From positions 124,001 through 188,000 of the forward strand of contig JAFQNL010000019.1 of the NCBI GenBank assembly GCA_017395935.1: a DNA stretch of 64,000 bases, written 5' to 3'. Under the pieces are notes generated by a model, which saw only the letters and a program-made list of their open reading frames with translations, did no database searches and was not told where the DNA came from. The position numbers were made by a program, and so were the translations under genes. This document shows positions 24,730 to 32,595 of this stretch, piece after piece. Position 1 is the stretch's first letter. Each line of letters opens with the position of its first letter. The stretch comes from Oscillospiraceae bacterium (GTDB lineage Bacteria; Bacillota; Clostridia; Oscillospirales; Oscillospiraceae).

Positions 24730-25101
24730 TCAGCTTTGCTGGCTGAGAATATGCTCTTTGAGAAGCTGGAACGTGATAGGGCTGATATCGTGCTCCATGC
24801 GGCAGGCATCTTCCAGCGCGATCTCACGGGGGACACCGAGCGAGATGAGCCAGCGACTCAGGGTAGTGTGACGCTCCAGCATTTCCTCCGCGATGGCCAG
24901 ACCGGAATCGGTAAGCTCGAGAATACCGTCTTTACTCATGTTGATATAGCCGTTTTCCCGCAGAAGACTGACAGCCCGACTGACGCTGGGTTTGGAAAAG
25001 GAGAGCTTATGGGCAACGTCAATGGATCGGACAACGCTTTTTTCCTGCTGGATCATCAGGATCGCTTCCAGATAGTTTTCAGCCGATTCATGGATTTTCA
25101 T
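24730..25101 (-). CDS. DtxR/MntR-family metal-dependent repressor
   Basis: 123 residues. The N-terminus has the DtxR-family opening HESAENYLEAILMI, then the winged helix with the recognition helix SKPSVSRAVSLLRENGYI near residue 36. The dimer/metal-binding part contains ERHTTLSRWLISLGV and CRMEHDISP, carrying the Glu, His, Cys/Met and His ligands of the family. No SH3 domain follows, so MntR-like manganese sensing is more likely than IdeR-like iron sensing, but this is inference. No transporter gene is adjacent. Confidence 0.9.
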   Translation of the reverse strand: MKIHESAENYLEAILMIQQEKSVVRSIDVAHKLSFSKPSVSRAVSLLRENGYINMSKDGILELTDSGLAIAEEMLERHTTLSRWLISLGVPREIALEDACRMEHDISPITFQLLKEHILSQQS

Positions 25102-25317
25102 AGATTACCTCCAAAGCAGCAGAATCGCTTTTGAATTAGACAAAGCTTACCATAAATCTCGGCCCGATGCAAGAGGGAATTAGCGATAGGCAACCAAAAC
25201 AATTACAAACAACCGGAATAAAGATACAACGGTTTCACTTTGTGTAAACGAGAAATGTAAGGGTGACATAGCGTTGTGTTTTGATTGAATATGTAAGTAA
25301 AAGCCGGAAAGACCGTA

Positions 25318-25346
25318 TTGACTTTGAATATATGAACGGATATACT
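25318..25346 (+). promoter_or_regulatory. Sigma-A promoter of leuB
   Basis: TTGACT (25318-25323) and TATACT (25341-25346) are exactly 17 bases apart, 68 bases before the leuB start. I see no T-box or leucine leader peptide in the leader. The rest of the 312-base gap (25102-25413) holds nothing else I can support. Confidence 0.7.
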
Positions 25347-25413
25347 TTACTGAAGTACAGCATCAAAGCTGGAGCGTTTCCGGCTGTGGTGCGGGATCGT
25401 AGAGGTGTTATCC

Positions 25414-26493
25414 ATGAGTCATTTTAAGATTGCCCTGATTCGAGGCGATGGAATTGGACCAGAAGTTGTGAATGAGGCGGTTCAGGTTATGGACCGGATT
25501 GGCGAGAAGTTCGGCCATGTGTTCGCTTATACAGATGTGCTTCTGGGTGGTTGTGCCACAGATGCGGTAGGGAAGAGCTATCCTGACGGTACGGCTGAGA
25601 TCTGCCGGAGCTGTGACGCTGTTCTCCTCGGTGCTGTCGGTGGCCCCAAGTGGGGAAGCACCCGTCCTGCCCATGAACGGCCTGAAACTGCTCTGCTGGC
25701 CATTCGGAAGGATCTGGGTCTCTATGCCAACCTTCGCCCCGCCGCTCTGCGTCCGGCACTTGCTGATGCCAGTCCGCTTCGTAAGGATATCTCCGCAGCT
25801 GGAATTGATCTTATGATGGTTCGTGAATTGACCGGCGGCGTTTATTTTGGAAAGCGGGACAAGTACCAGACCAGTGATCGGGGAATGGAGGCTACTGATC
25901 TGATGGCTTACTCTGAGATGGAGATTGAGCGCATCGGTCGCAAAGCCTTTGAGTTCGCAATGCTGCGTCGCAAGAAGGTGACCAGCATTGATAAAGCCAA
26001 TGTTCTGGAGACAAGCCGGCTCTGGCGCTCGGTCATGCATCGTCTGGCGTCTGAGTATCCCGAAGTTTGCTATGAAGATATGCTGGTTGACAACTGTGCC
26101 ATGCAGTTGGTGAAAAATCCCGGGCAGTTTGATGTCGTGGTGACGGAGAATATGTTCGGAGATATCTTGTCTGATGAAGCATCCATGATTACCGGCTCAA
26201 TAGGTCTGCTGCCTTCCGCTTCTATTGGCGATACTGCTCCTGGCCTCTATGAGCCTATTCATGGATCGGCACCCGATATTGCCGGTCAGGATAAGGCCAA
26301 CCCCATCGCTACCATCCTTTCAGTGGCCATGATGCTCCGCTATTCCTTCCAGCTCATGGAGGAAGCTGAGGCCATCGAAAAGGCTGTGGACGAGGTTCTG
26401 GCGCTGGGCTGGCATACCGGTGATATCGCCGGCGATACTGATAAGCTGGTCGGTACCCGTGAGATGGGCAGACTGATCTGCAGCGCCATCTAA
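25414..26493 (+). CDS. leuB: 3-Isopropylmalate dehydrogenase
   Basis: 359 residues, the normal length. Visible are IALIRGDGIGPEVV at the N-terminus, LLGAVGGPKWG near residue 73, the substrate Arg-containing RPETALLAIRKDLGLYANLRP, ELTGGVYFG, the NMFGDILSDEASMITGSIGLLPSAS signature near 238 and the NAD-binding EPIHGSAPDIAGQDKANP. LeuB oxidatively decarboxylates 3-isopropylmalate in leucine synthesis. The usual neighbours leuA, leuC and leuD are absent, so the gene is separated from the rest of the pathway here. ATG 25414 is supported by family length; an in-frame GTG at 25405 lies within the ribosome binding site. Confidence 0.95.
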   Translation: MSHFKIALIRGDGIGPEVVNEAVQVMDRIGEKFGHVFAYTDVLLGGCATDAVGKSYPDGTAEICRSCDAVLLGAVGGPKWGSTRPAHERPETALLAIRKDLGLYANLRPAALRPALADASPLRKDISAAGIDLMMVRELTGGVYFGKRDKYQTSDRGMEATDLMAYSEMEIERIGRKAFEFAMLRRKKVTSIDKANVLETSRLWRSVMHRLASEYPEVCYEDMLVDNCAMQLVKNPGQFDVVVTENMFGDILSDEASMITGSIGLLPSASIGDTAPGLYEPIHGSAPDIAGQDKANPIATILSVAMMLRYSFQLMEEAEAIEKAVDEVLALGWHTGDIAGDTDKLVGTREMGRLICSAI

Positions 26494-26505
26494 ACTGATC
26501 ATTCG

Positions 26506-26535
26506 GCCGCCCCGTTTTTGGGGCGGCTATTTTTC
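26506..26535 (+). terminator. Terminator of leuB
   Basis: An 8-bp GC stem (GCCGCCCC with GGGGCGGC), GTTTTT loop and the tail TATTTTTC, 12 bases after the stop. Confidence 0.88.
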
Positions 26536-26657
26536 TTGCCGGAAGAAGGGAAGAAGAAAGGTTAAATTTCCGTGAAAGAGGAGAGAAAGCTGTTTTCAAA
26601 AGTAGATGACTGTGCTATAATCACACTGATAAAATTTGCAAAGTGAGGCCTTGCCCG

Positions 26658-28100
26658 ATGAATAAGCGTTACGACAGATATGAGAGCCCGCTCTCCAGCC
26701 GCTATGCCAGCGACGAGATGCAGTACATTTTCTCTCCCATCAAGAAGTTTACCACCTGGCGTAAGCTCTGGATCGCTCTGGCCCGGGCCGAGATGGAGCT
26801 GGGTCTTCCTGTTACACAGGAACAGATCGACGAGATGGAAGCTAATGTGATGAATGTGGACTTTGACGCTGCTAACCGCTATGAGAGGGAGCTGCGACAC
26901 GATGTTATGGCTCATATCCACGCATGGGGGGACCAGTGCCCAAAGGCTATGCCTATTATTCATCTGGGTGCTACCAGCTGCTATGTAGGTGATAACACCG
27001 ACATGATCCTCATGAAGGAAGCGCTGGAGCTGGTTCGGGCTGGTCTGGTCCGGGTGCTGAGCAATCTGGCTCAGTTTGCCGACAGCTATAAGTCTCTGCC
27101 CACCCTGGGCTTTACTCATTTCCAGGCCGCTCAGCTCACCACTGTTGGCAAGCGCGCTACCCTCTGGATGAATGAATTCCTCATGGATCTTCAGGAGGTA
27201 GAATATCGACTGACCACCCTGAAGCTGCTGGGTAGCAAGGGAACTACCGGTACGCAGGCCAGCTTTATGGAGCTCTTCAACGGTGATCATGATAAGATCC
27301 GTCAGATGGAGGAGAAGATCGCCGCTGAAATGGGCTTTGACGGCGTGGTTCCTGTTTCCGGCCAGACTTACAGCCGGAAGGTGGATTCCTTTGTGATCAA
27401 TACGCTGGCTGGAATTGCTCAGTCTGCCAGCAAGTTTGCTACTGATCTTCGCCTGCTCAGCCACTTGAAGGAGGTAGAGGAACCCTTTGCCAAGAAGCAG
27501 ATCGGCTCTTCCGCCATGCCTTATAAGCGCAATCCTATGCGTTGTGAACGAATCTGCGCGCTGAGTCGGTATGTCCTGTCTGATATGCTCAATCCTGCCA
27601 TTACCTCTTCTACTCAGTGGTTTGAGCGGACGCTGGATGACTCGGCTAATAAGCGGCTCTCCGTTCCCGAGGCGTTTTTGGCAGTGGATGCAATTCTTTC
27701 TATCTGCCAGAACGTAACCAACGGCATGGTCGTCCACGAAAAGGTGATTGAGAAGCACATTATGGAAGAGCTGCCCTTTATGGCCAGCGAGAATATTATG
27801 ATGGACGCGGTCCTGCGGGGCGGCAACCGTCAGGAGCTCCATGAGCAGATCCGTGTCCACTCTCTGGAGGCTGGTTACAATGTCAAGGAGCGGGGACTTT
27901 CCAACAATCTGATCGACCTGATTGCTGAGGACCCCATGTTTGGTATGACGAAGGAAGAGCTTACTGCCCATCTGGAACCCAGTCGTTACATTGGACGTGC
28001 ACCGGAACAGGTCACTGAGTTCCTCAAAAATGATATCCAGCCCGTTCTGGATAAGTATGCCCACCTGCTGGATGGCCGTCAGGTCGAACTGGCTGTCTGA
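26658..28100 (+). CDS. purB: Adenylosuccinate lyase
   Basis: 480 residues. The fumarase/aspartase-superfamily signature GSSAMPYKRNP lies near residue 288, TTGTQASFMELF near 202 and HLGATSCYVGDNTD near 96. The last ~100 residues form the PurB C-terminal domain (GNRQELHEQIRVHS). It acts twice in purine synthesis, forming AICAR from SAICAR and AMP from adenylosuccinate. ATG 26658 fits the family start MNKRYDRYESPLSSRYAS; the GTG at 26643 is part of the ribosome binding region. No other pur genes are adjacent. Confidence 0.95.
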   Translation: MNKRYDRYESPLSSRYASDEMQYIFSPIKKFTTWRKLWIALARAEMELGLPVTQEQIDEMEANVMNVDFDAANRYERELRHDVMAHIHAWGDQCPKAMPIIHLGATSCYVGDNTDMILMKEALELVRAGLVRVLSNLAQFADSYKSLPTLGFTHFQAAQLTTVGKRATLWMNEFLMDLQEVEYRLTTLKLLGSKGTTGTQASFMELFNGDHDKIRQMEEKIAAEMGFDGVVPVSGQTYSRKVDSFVINTLAGIAQSASKFATDLRLLSHLKEVEEPFAKKQIGSSAMPYKRNPMRCERICALSRYVLSDMLNPAITSSTQWFERTLDDSANKRLSVPEAFLAVDAILSICQNVTNGMVVHEKVIEKHIMEELPFMASENIMMDAVLRGGNRQELHEQIRVHSLEAGYNVKERGLSNNLIDLIAEDPMFGMTKEELTAHLEPSRYIGRAPEQVTEFLKNDIQPVLDKYAHLLDGRQVELAV

Positions 28101-28137
28101 GAGACCTCTGATCTCCCGATGAAAGAAGGGAACGCCA

Positions 28138-29406
28138 TTGAATAAGAAACATCTTGGCAGTTATGTAGCGGCCGGACTGACGGCGCTCTCTGTTATTGCC
28201 ATCGGACTGCTCATCTTCTTCCTGCTGTATAATCTGGAAGGAATCAAGGCGGGAATGATGGGACTGGTTCAGATCCTGATGCCGTTTATTATTGGCGGTG
28301 TGCTGGCTTATCTGCTGGCTCCAGTCTTCAATATCCTCTGCCGCAATCTGGACTATCTGCTCAGCAGCAAGCTTAAGCCACGTCAGGCCAAGAGCCTTGC
28401 CCGAGGGATCTCTGTAGCGCTTTCCATTCTCCTGGCCATTGGTATCGTGTGTGGTCTGGTGGCTCTGGTTGTACCAGAACTTCTGTCGAGCATTCTTGGT
28501 CTGGTGGACGCGCTGCCTGACTATCTGGACAAGGCAAATACCTGGCTCAGTCGTTTTCTGCAGGACAATAATCTCTACAACGGCAGCGTTCAGGAGGCTT
28601 ATGAGAGTGTCTACGCCTCACTGCTGTCTTGGATGGATACGCTGCTGCCCAGCATTCAGGGACTCTCTGACAGTATGAGTGCCCTTCTGGGCAACGTTTT
28701 TGACGGTGTAAAGGCTGTCTTTGGATTCCTGAAGAATGCACTGATTGGTTTGATTGTGGCTGTCTATCTGCTCATGGAGAAGGACAAGTTTGCCGCGCTT
28801 GCCAAGAAGTTCATTTACTCCTCCTTAGGTCCGCAGAAGGGTAATAACCTGATGATGCGCGTCCGCTATATCCATAAGGTATTTGGCGGCTTTATTCAGG
28901 GAAAGATCCTTGACTCGATCATTATTGGCTTCCTCTGCTTTGCCGGTGCCAGCCTGCTTCAGCTGCCTTATACATTGCTGGTCTCGGTAATCGTGGGAGT
29001 GACCAATATTATTCCTTTCTTTGGCCCCTTTATTGGCGCCATTCCCTGCGCCATCCTGATTCTGCTGGCAGAGCCGATCAAGTCCATCTATTTCATTATC
29101 TTTATTCTTGCCTTGCAGCAGTTTGACGGCAATATCCTTGGTCCCAAGATTCTGGGCGATGCTACCGGACTGAGCTCTTTCAGTGTTCTGTTTGCCATTT
29201 TGGTCTTTGGCGGTCTGTTCGGTTTTGTCGGCATGATCATCGGTGTTCCTCTCTTTGCTGTGATTTGCTCGCTGGTAGGGGAGGCTGTCAATGGCCAGTT
29301 GAGAAAGAAGTCTATGAGTTTGGATACGGAAGATTACCGGAATCTGGACTATGTGGATCTCTCTGAGCAGCGCTACGTCAAGCGTAAGGATCCTACTGAT
29401 AAATAA
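28138..29406 (+). CDS. AI-2E family transporter (second copy)
   Basis: 422 residues from TTG 28138 behind AGAAGGGA; no ATG is available until well into the first helix region. About eight membrane helices are seen, with the extramembrane insert at residues 120-190. C-terminal hallmarks are GVTNIIPFFGPFIGAIP, LQQFDGNILGPKILG and GGLFGFVGMIIGVPLFA. The charged tail after residue 385 (TEDYRNLDYVDLSEQRY) is probably cytoplasmic. Substrate is unknown. It starts 37 bases after purB with no terminator between them, so they may share a transcript. Confidence 0.87.
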   Translation: MNKKHLGSYVAAGLTALSVIAIGLLIFFLLYNLEGIKAGMMGLVQILMPFIIGGVLAYLLAPVFNILCRNLDYLLSSKLKPRQAKSLARGISVALSILLAIGIVCGLVALVVPELLSSILGLVDALPDYLDKANTWLSRFLQDNNLYNGSVQEAYESVYASLLSWMDTLLPSIQGLSDSMSALLGNVFDGVKAVFGFLKNALIGLIVAVYLLMEKDKFAALAKKFIYSSLGPQKGNNLMMRVRYIHKVFGGFIQGKILDSIIIGFLCFAGASLLQLPYTLLVSVIVGVTNIIPFFGPFIGAIPCAILILLAEPIKSIYFIIFILALQQFDGNILGPKILGDATGLSSFSVLFAILVFGGLFGFVGMIIGVPLFAVICSLVGEAVNGQLRKKSMSLDTEDYRNLDYVDLSEQRYVKRKDPTDK

Positions 29407-29413
29407 TCCTCTC

Positions 29414-29441
29414 AAAGCTCCGGCATGCGCCGGAGCTTTTT
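29414..29441 (+). terminator. Terminator of the second AI-2E gene
   Basis: An 11-bp perfect stem (AAAGCTCCGGC with GCCGGAGCTTT), ATGC loop and T-run, seven bases after the stop. Confidence 0.9.
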
Positions 29442-29471
29442 GAGTTTGGAGAAAGAAGTATGTGCTTCTTA

Positions 29472-29499
29472 TTGAAAATCTAAAGAGGTTTGGTATAAT
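29472..29499 (+). promoter_or_regulatory. Sigma-A promoter of the M20 peptidase gene
   Basis: TTGAAA (29472-29477) and a perfect TATAAT (29494-29499) are 16 bases apart, 70 bases ahead of the start codon. Confidence 0.65.
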
Positions 29500-29569
29500 G
29501 AAACAGACAGAACATAAGGGTGTTAACTCAGACTCACATACTATACACAGGAAAGAAGGACCTCAACTC

Positions 29570-30892
29570 ATGAACAGCGAGCGTAATCTGGCCTATGCCA
29601 AAACCCTATCTGCTCTCATTCAGGCCGAGACTGTCTCTGCCGTGGGACAGACCGACCTGACTCCGTTTTATCAATTCCATGATCTGCTGCGATCCTTCTT
29701 CCCCAAGCTCTTTGCACTGGTTGAGGAGGAGATCTTTGATGGCAGCCTGCTTCTGCGCTGGAAGGGCACGGATGACAGACTGGAACCCGTTCTCTTTATG
29801 AGCCATCATGACGTGGTTGAAGCCAGCGGGAACTGGACTCATCCTCCTTTCTCCGGCGCCATCGCCGATGGCAAGCTCTGGGGCCGCGGCACGCTGGACA
29901 CTAAGGGAAATCTTTGGGCGATTCTGCAGGCAGCTGAAGAACTGGCAGCCTCCGGCTTCCAGCCTCGCCGGGATACCTACTTTGTCTCTGCTTGTAACGA
30001 GGAGACCACCGGTCACGGCGGCGATACGATTTCCTCTGAGCTGAAGAAGAGAGGCCTTCGCTTCTTTGCCGTCTACGATGAAGGCGGCATGATAGTTAAA
30101 AAACCCATCGTGGGAGTTGAGGGTACCTTTGCTATGATTGGCGTGGGCGAGAAGGGTATGGTGAACCTGAAGTTCATTGCCCGATCCAAGGGAGGCCATG
30201 CTTCCACTCCCGGCCGAAATACCCCCTTAGTCCGACTGGGAAAATTTATGGCCGCAGTGGATAAATCCAACTGCTTTAAAATTAAAATGTCTCCCACCGT
30301 TCAGGAAATGTTCCGGCGTATGGCACCTGGTACCAAGGGTGTTATGAACGCTGTCTGCACCCGCATGAATCAGCTGCATCCTCTGGTGGCCCCCGCTGCT
30401 GCGTTTGCTATTCCTGCTGCCGGCGCCATGGTCCGGACGACTATTGCCTTTACTATGGCCAGCGGCTCTGAGGGTTCTAACGTGCTGCCTCAGGAGGCCA
30501 GCGTTATCGGCAATATGCGCTTCTCCCATCATCAGGGAAAGAAGGGAAGCATCAATGCCATCAGCAAACTGGCTAAGCGCTATGGTATTGAGACTGTTGT
30601 GCTTGATGAGAGTGTGGAGTCTCCTCTCACTGATTTTAATGGAGCTCCCTTCAAACTGGTGGAAGAGGCAGTCAGCCATGTCTTCCCTGATGTCCACTGC
30701 GCTCCTTATGTAATGAACGGCGCAAGTGACAGCCGTTATTACAGCAGAGTGTCTGACCACTGTATCCGCTTTGCGCCTTTTGTGATTGATAATAAGCAGC
30801 TCGACAGTGTCCACGCTATTGATGAGAATGTGGATGTGGCGTCTCTCTCCGGGGCAGTGGACTTCTTTAAGTACATGATGGAGCATAACTGA
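29570..30892 (+). CDS. M20-family metallopeptidase (carboxypeptidase PM20D1-like)
   Basis: 440 residues from ATG 29570, behind GAAAGAAGGA; longer in-frame starts would pass through the promoter. Metal motifs are in order: MSHHDVVEA near residue 79, WGRGTLDTKGN near 104, the Glu pair in CNEETTGHGG near 144, and GGHASTPGRNTPLVRLG in the lid domain near 205. The end carries NGASDSRYYSRVSDHCIRFAPF with the last ligand His. This pattern and length match the M20 group that includes the PM20D1/CPS1 carboxypeptidases and N-acyl amino acid hydrolases. The substrate is unclear. It is a single-gene unit. Confidence 0.88.
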   Translation: MNSERNLAYAKTLSALIQAETVSAVGQTDLTPFYQFHDLLRSFFPKLFALVEEEIFDGSLLLRWKGTDDRLEPVLFMSHHDVVEASGNWTHPPFSGAIADGKLWGRGTLDTKGNLWAILQAAEELAASGFQPRRDTYFVSACNEETTGHGGDTISSELKKRGLRFFAVYDEGGMIVKKPIVGVEGTFAMIGVGEKGMVNLKFIARSKGGHASTPGRNTPLVRLGKFMAAVDKSNCFKIKMSPTVQEMFRRMAPGTKGVMNAVCTRMNQLHPLVAPAAAFAIPAAGAMVRTTIAFTMASGSEGSNVLPQEASVIGNMRFSHHQGKKGSINAISKLAKRYGIETVVLDESVESPLTDFNGAPFKLVEEAVSHVFPDVHCAPYVMNGASDSRYYSRVSDHCIRFAPFVIDNKQLDSVHAIDENVDVASLSGAVDFFKYMMEHN

Positions 30893-30944
30893 GCCCTGCG
30901 CCTAAGATACAGTGGCGCTCCGTCCTGTAAACCACAAAATAGGA

Positions 30945-30973
30945 TTGACACCAAGGCTGTATTATGCTAAAGT
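30945..30973 (+). promoter_or_regulatory. Sigma-A promoter of the SCIFF precursor gene
   Basis: A perfect TTGACA (30945-30950), 17-base spacer and TAAAGT (30968-30973), with the start codon 32 bases further on. Confidence 0.6.
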
Positions 30974-31005
30974 ACATTCAAGAATCTATAATGGAAGGTG
31001 AAATT

Positions 31006-31155
31006 ATGGAGCATATCAAGACCATCCAGACCCGTAATCTGTGCCAGAGCGCTAAGAACGGTGGCTGCGGTGAGTGCCAGACTTCTTGCCAGTCTGCCTG
31101 CAAGACCAGCTGCGGCATCGCTAACCAGAAGTGCGAGTCTAAGGAGAGCAAGTAA
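31006..31155 (+). CDS. scfA: SCIFF ranthipeptide precursor
   Basis: 49 residues from ATG 31006 (GGAAGGTG upstream). The core GECQTSCQSACKTSC is the near-invariant signature of SCIFF, the six-cysteines-in-forty-five-residues peptide found across Clostridia. The leader is MEHIKTIQTRNL. The Cys residues are at 13, 21, 24, 28, 32, 36 and 43, so this copy has seven. In characterised systems the radical-SAM maturase forms sulfur-to-carbon (thioether) crosslinks between Cys and acceptor residues; the natural role is unsettled, with signalling proposed. The maturase gene follows after a strong hairpin. Confidence 0.96.
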   Translation: MEHIKTIQTRNLCQSAKNGGCGECQTSCQSACKTSCGIANQKCESKESK

Positions 31156-31168
31156 TTGCACATAAGCA

Positions 31169-31197
31169 AAATGCCGCCGAAATCGGCGGCATTTTTT
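31169..31197 (+). terminator. Intrinsic terminator between SCIFF precursor and maturase genes
   Basis: A 12-base inverted repeat (AAATGCCGCCGA with TCGGCGGCATTT) and six T directly follow the precursor stop and end 18 bases before the maturase start. No separate promoter for the maturase is obvious, so readthrough would set the precursor:enzyme ratio. That is inference. Confidence 0.88.
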
Positions 31198-31215
31198 CAT
31201 GAAGGAGATACAGGT

Positions 31216-32595
31216 ATGATTCATCAGTATAAATTGGGCGGATATAATATCGTTCTGGATGTCTGCTCCGGCTCGGTCCATGTGGTAGATGAGGTCGCAT
31301 ATGATATCATCGGTATGTTTGAAACTGCCAGCCGAGAGACTATTCTGGACGCAATGAGCGACAAGTACGGTCAGCGGGAGGACATTACTCCTGCTGATCT
31401 GGAGGAGTGTTACGATCAGGTCCTCAGCCTGAAGGAGCAGGGAAAGCTTTTTGCGCCTGATACCTTCGAGCCCATCGCTGGTCAGCTGAAGGAAAAAACT
31501 GCGGGTGTCGTTAAGGCACTCTGCCTGCATATTGCCCATACCTGCAATCTGAACTGCTCTTATTGCTTTGCCAGCCAGGGTAAGTATCATGGTGAGCGAG
31601 CAATTATGAGCTATGAAGTGGGTAAGCGGGCGTTGGATTATCTGGTGGAGCACTCGGGTACCCGCAGAAATCTGGAGGTAGACTTTTTTGGCGGAGAGCC
31701 GCTGATGAACTTTCAGGTAGTCAAGGATCTTGTAGCCTACGCCCGGAGCATTGAGAAGGAAAAGGGGAAGAATTTCCGTTTTACGCTGACTACCAATGGT
31801 GTTCTTATCGACGATGATGTGATTGACTTTGCCAACCGTGAGTGCAGCAACGTGGTTCTGAGTCTGGATGGCCGGAAGGAGATTCATGACCGATTCCGTG
31901 TAGACTATGCCGGCAAGGGCAGTTGGGAAAAGATTGTCCCCAAATTCCAGAAGCTGGTCGAGGCCAGAAAAGGCAAAGACTACTATATGCGCGGTACTTT
32001 CACCCATGCAAACCCTGACTTTCTCAAGGATATTCAGCAGATGCTGGATCTGGGCTTTACCGAGCTGAGCATGGAGCCTGTTGTCTGTGCTGAGGGAGAC
32101 CCTTCCGCTCTGACGGAGGAAGATATGCCTGTTGTCATGGAGCAGTATGAAAAGCTTGCCGAGCTTATGCTCCAGCGGGATAAAGAGGGAAGACCCTTCA
32201 CCTTCTATCACTACATGATCGACCTGACCGGCGGTCCCTGTATCTATAAGCGGATCTCCGGCTGTGGCAGCGGTACTGAGTATATGGCCGTTACCCCCTG
32301 GGGCGACCTCTATCCCTGCCATCAGTTTGTGGGCGAGGAGCGCTTCAAGCTTGGCAATATCTGGGACGGTGTCACCAACACTGCCATTCAGCAGGAATTT
32401 GCCTCCTGCAATGTCTACGCGCACCCTGAGTGCCGTGACTGCTGGGCTCGGCTCTACTGCTCCGGTGGCTGCGCCGCCAATGCTTATCATGCTACCGGCA
32501 GTGTTACCGGTGTCTATGAATATGGCTGTAAGCTTTTCCGCAAGCGAATGGAGTGTGCCATTATGGTGGCCATTGCCAGAGCACTGGGCGAGTAA
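31216..32595 (+). CDS. scfB: SCIFF radical-SAM maturase (thioether-forming)
   Basis: 459 residues from ATG 31216, behind GAAGGAG. The N-terminal ~90 residues resemble the PqqD-like peptide-recognition element (YNIVLDVCSGSVHVVDEVAYD). The radical-SAM CxxxCxxC motif is CNLNCSYC at residues 110-117, with FFGGEPLMNFQ near 158. The C-terminal SPASM region supplies more cluster Cys residues: SGCGSGTEYMAVTPWGDLYPCHQF and CRDCWARLYCSGGCAAN. This is the standard SCIFF maturase, which installs thioether links in the 49-residue peptide encoded just upstream. The gene ends with TAA immediately followed by the ATG of a PLP enzyme gene. Confidence 0.96.
   Translation: MIHQYKLGGYNIVLDVCSGSVHVVDEVAYDIIGMFETASRETILDAMSDKYGQREDITPADLEECYDQVLSLKEQGKLFAPDTFEPIAGQLKEKTAGVVKALCLHIAHTCNLNCSYCFASQGKYHGERAIMSYEVGKRALDYLVEHSGTRRNLEVDFFGGEPLMNFQVVKDLVAYARSIEKEKGKNFRFTLTTNGVLIDDDVIDFANRECSNVVLSLDGRKEIHDRFRVDYAGKGSWEKIVPKFQKLVEARKGKDYYMRGTFTHANPDFLKDIQQMLDLGFTELSMEPVVCAEGDPSALTEEDMPVVMEQYEKLAELMLQRDKEGRPFTFYHYMIDLTGGPCIYKRISGCGSGTEYMAVTPWGDLYPCHQFVGEERFKLGNIWDGVTNTAIQQEFASCNVYAHPECRDCWARLYCSGGCAANAYHATGSVTGVYEYGCKLFRKRMECAIMVAIARALGE

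Noticed and set aside
25102..25413. T-box or leucine attenuator in front of leuB
   Set aside because: No T-box sequence, specifier loop or Leu-rich leader ORF with a terminator is visible between the promoter and the start.
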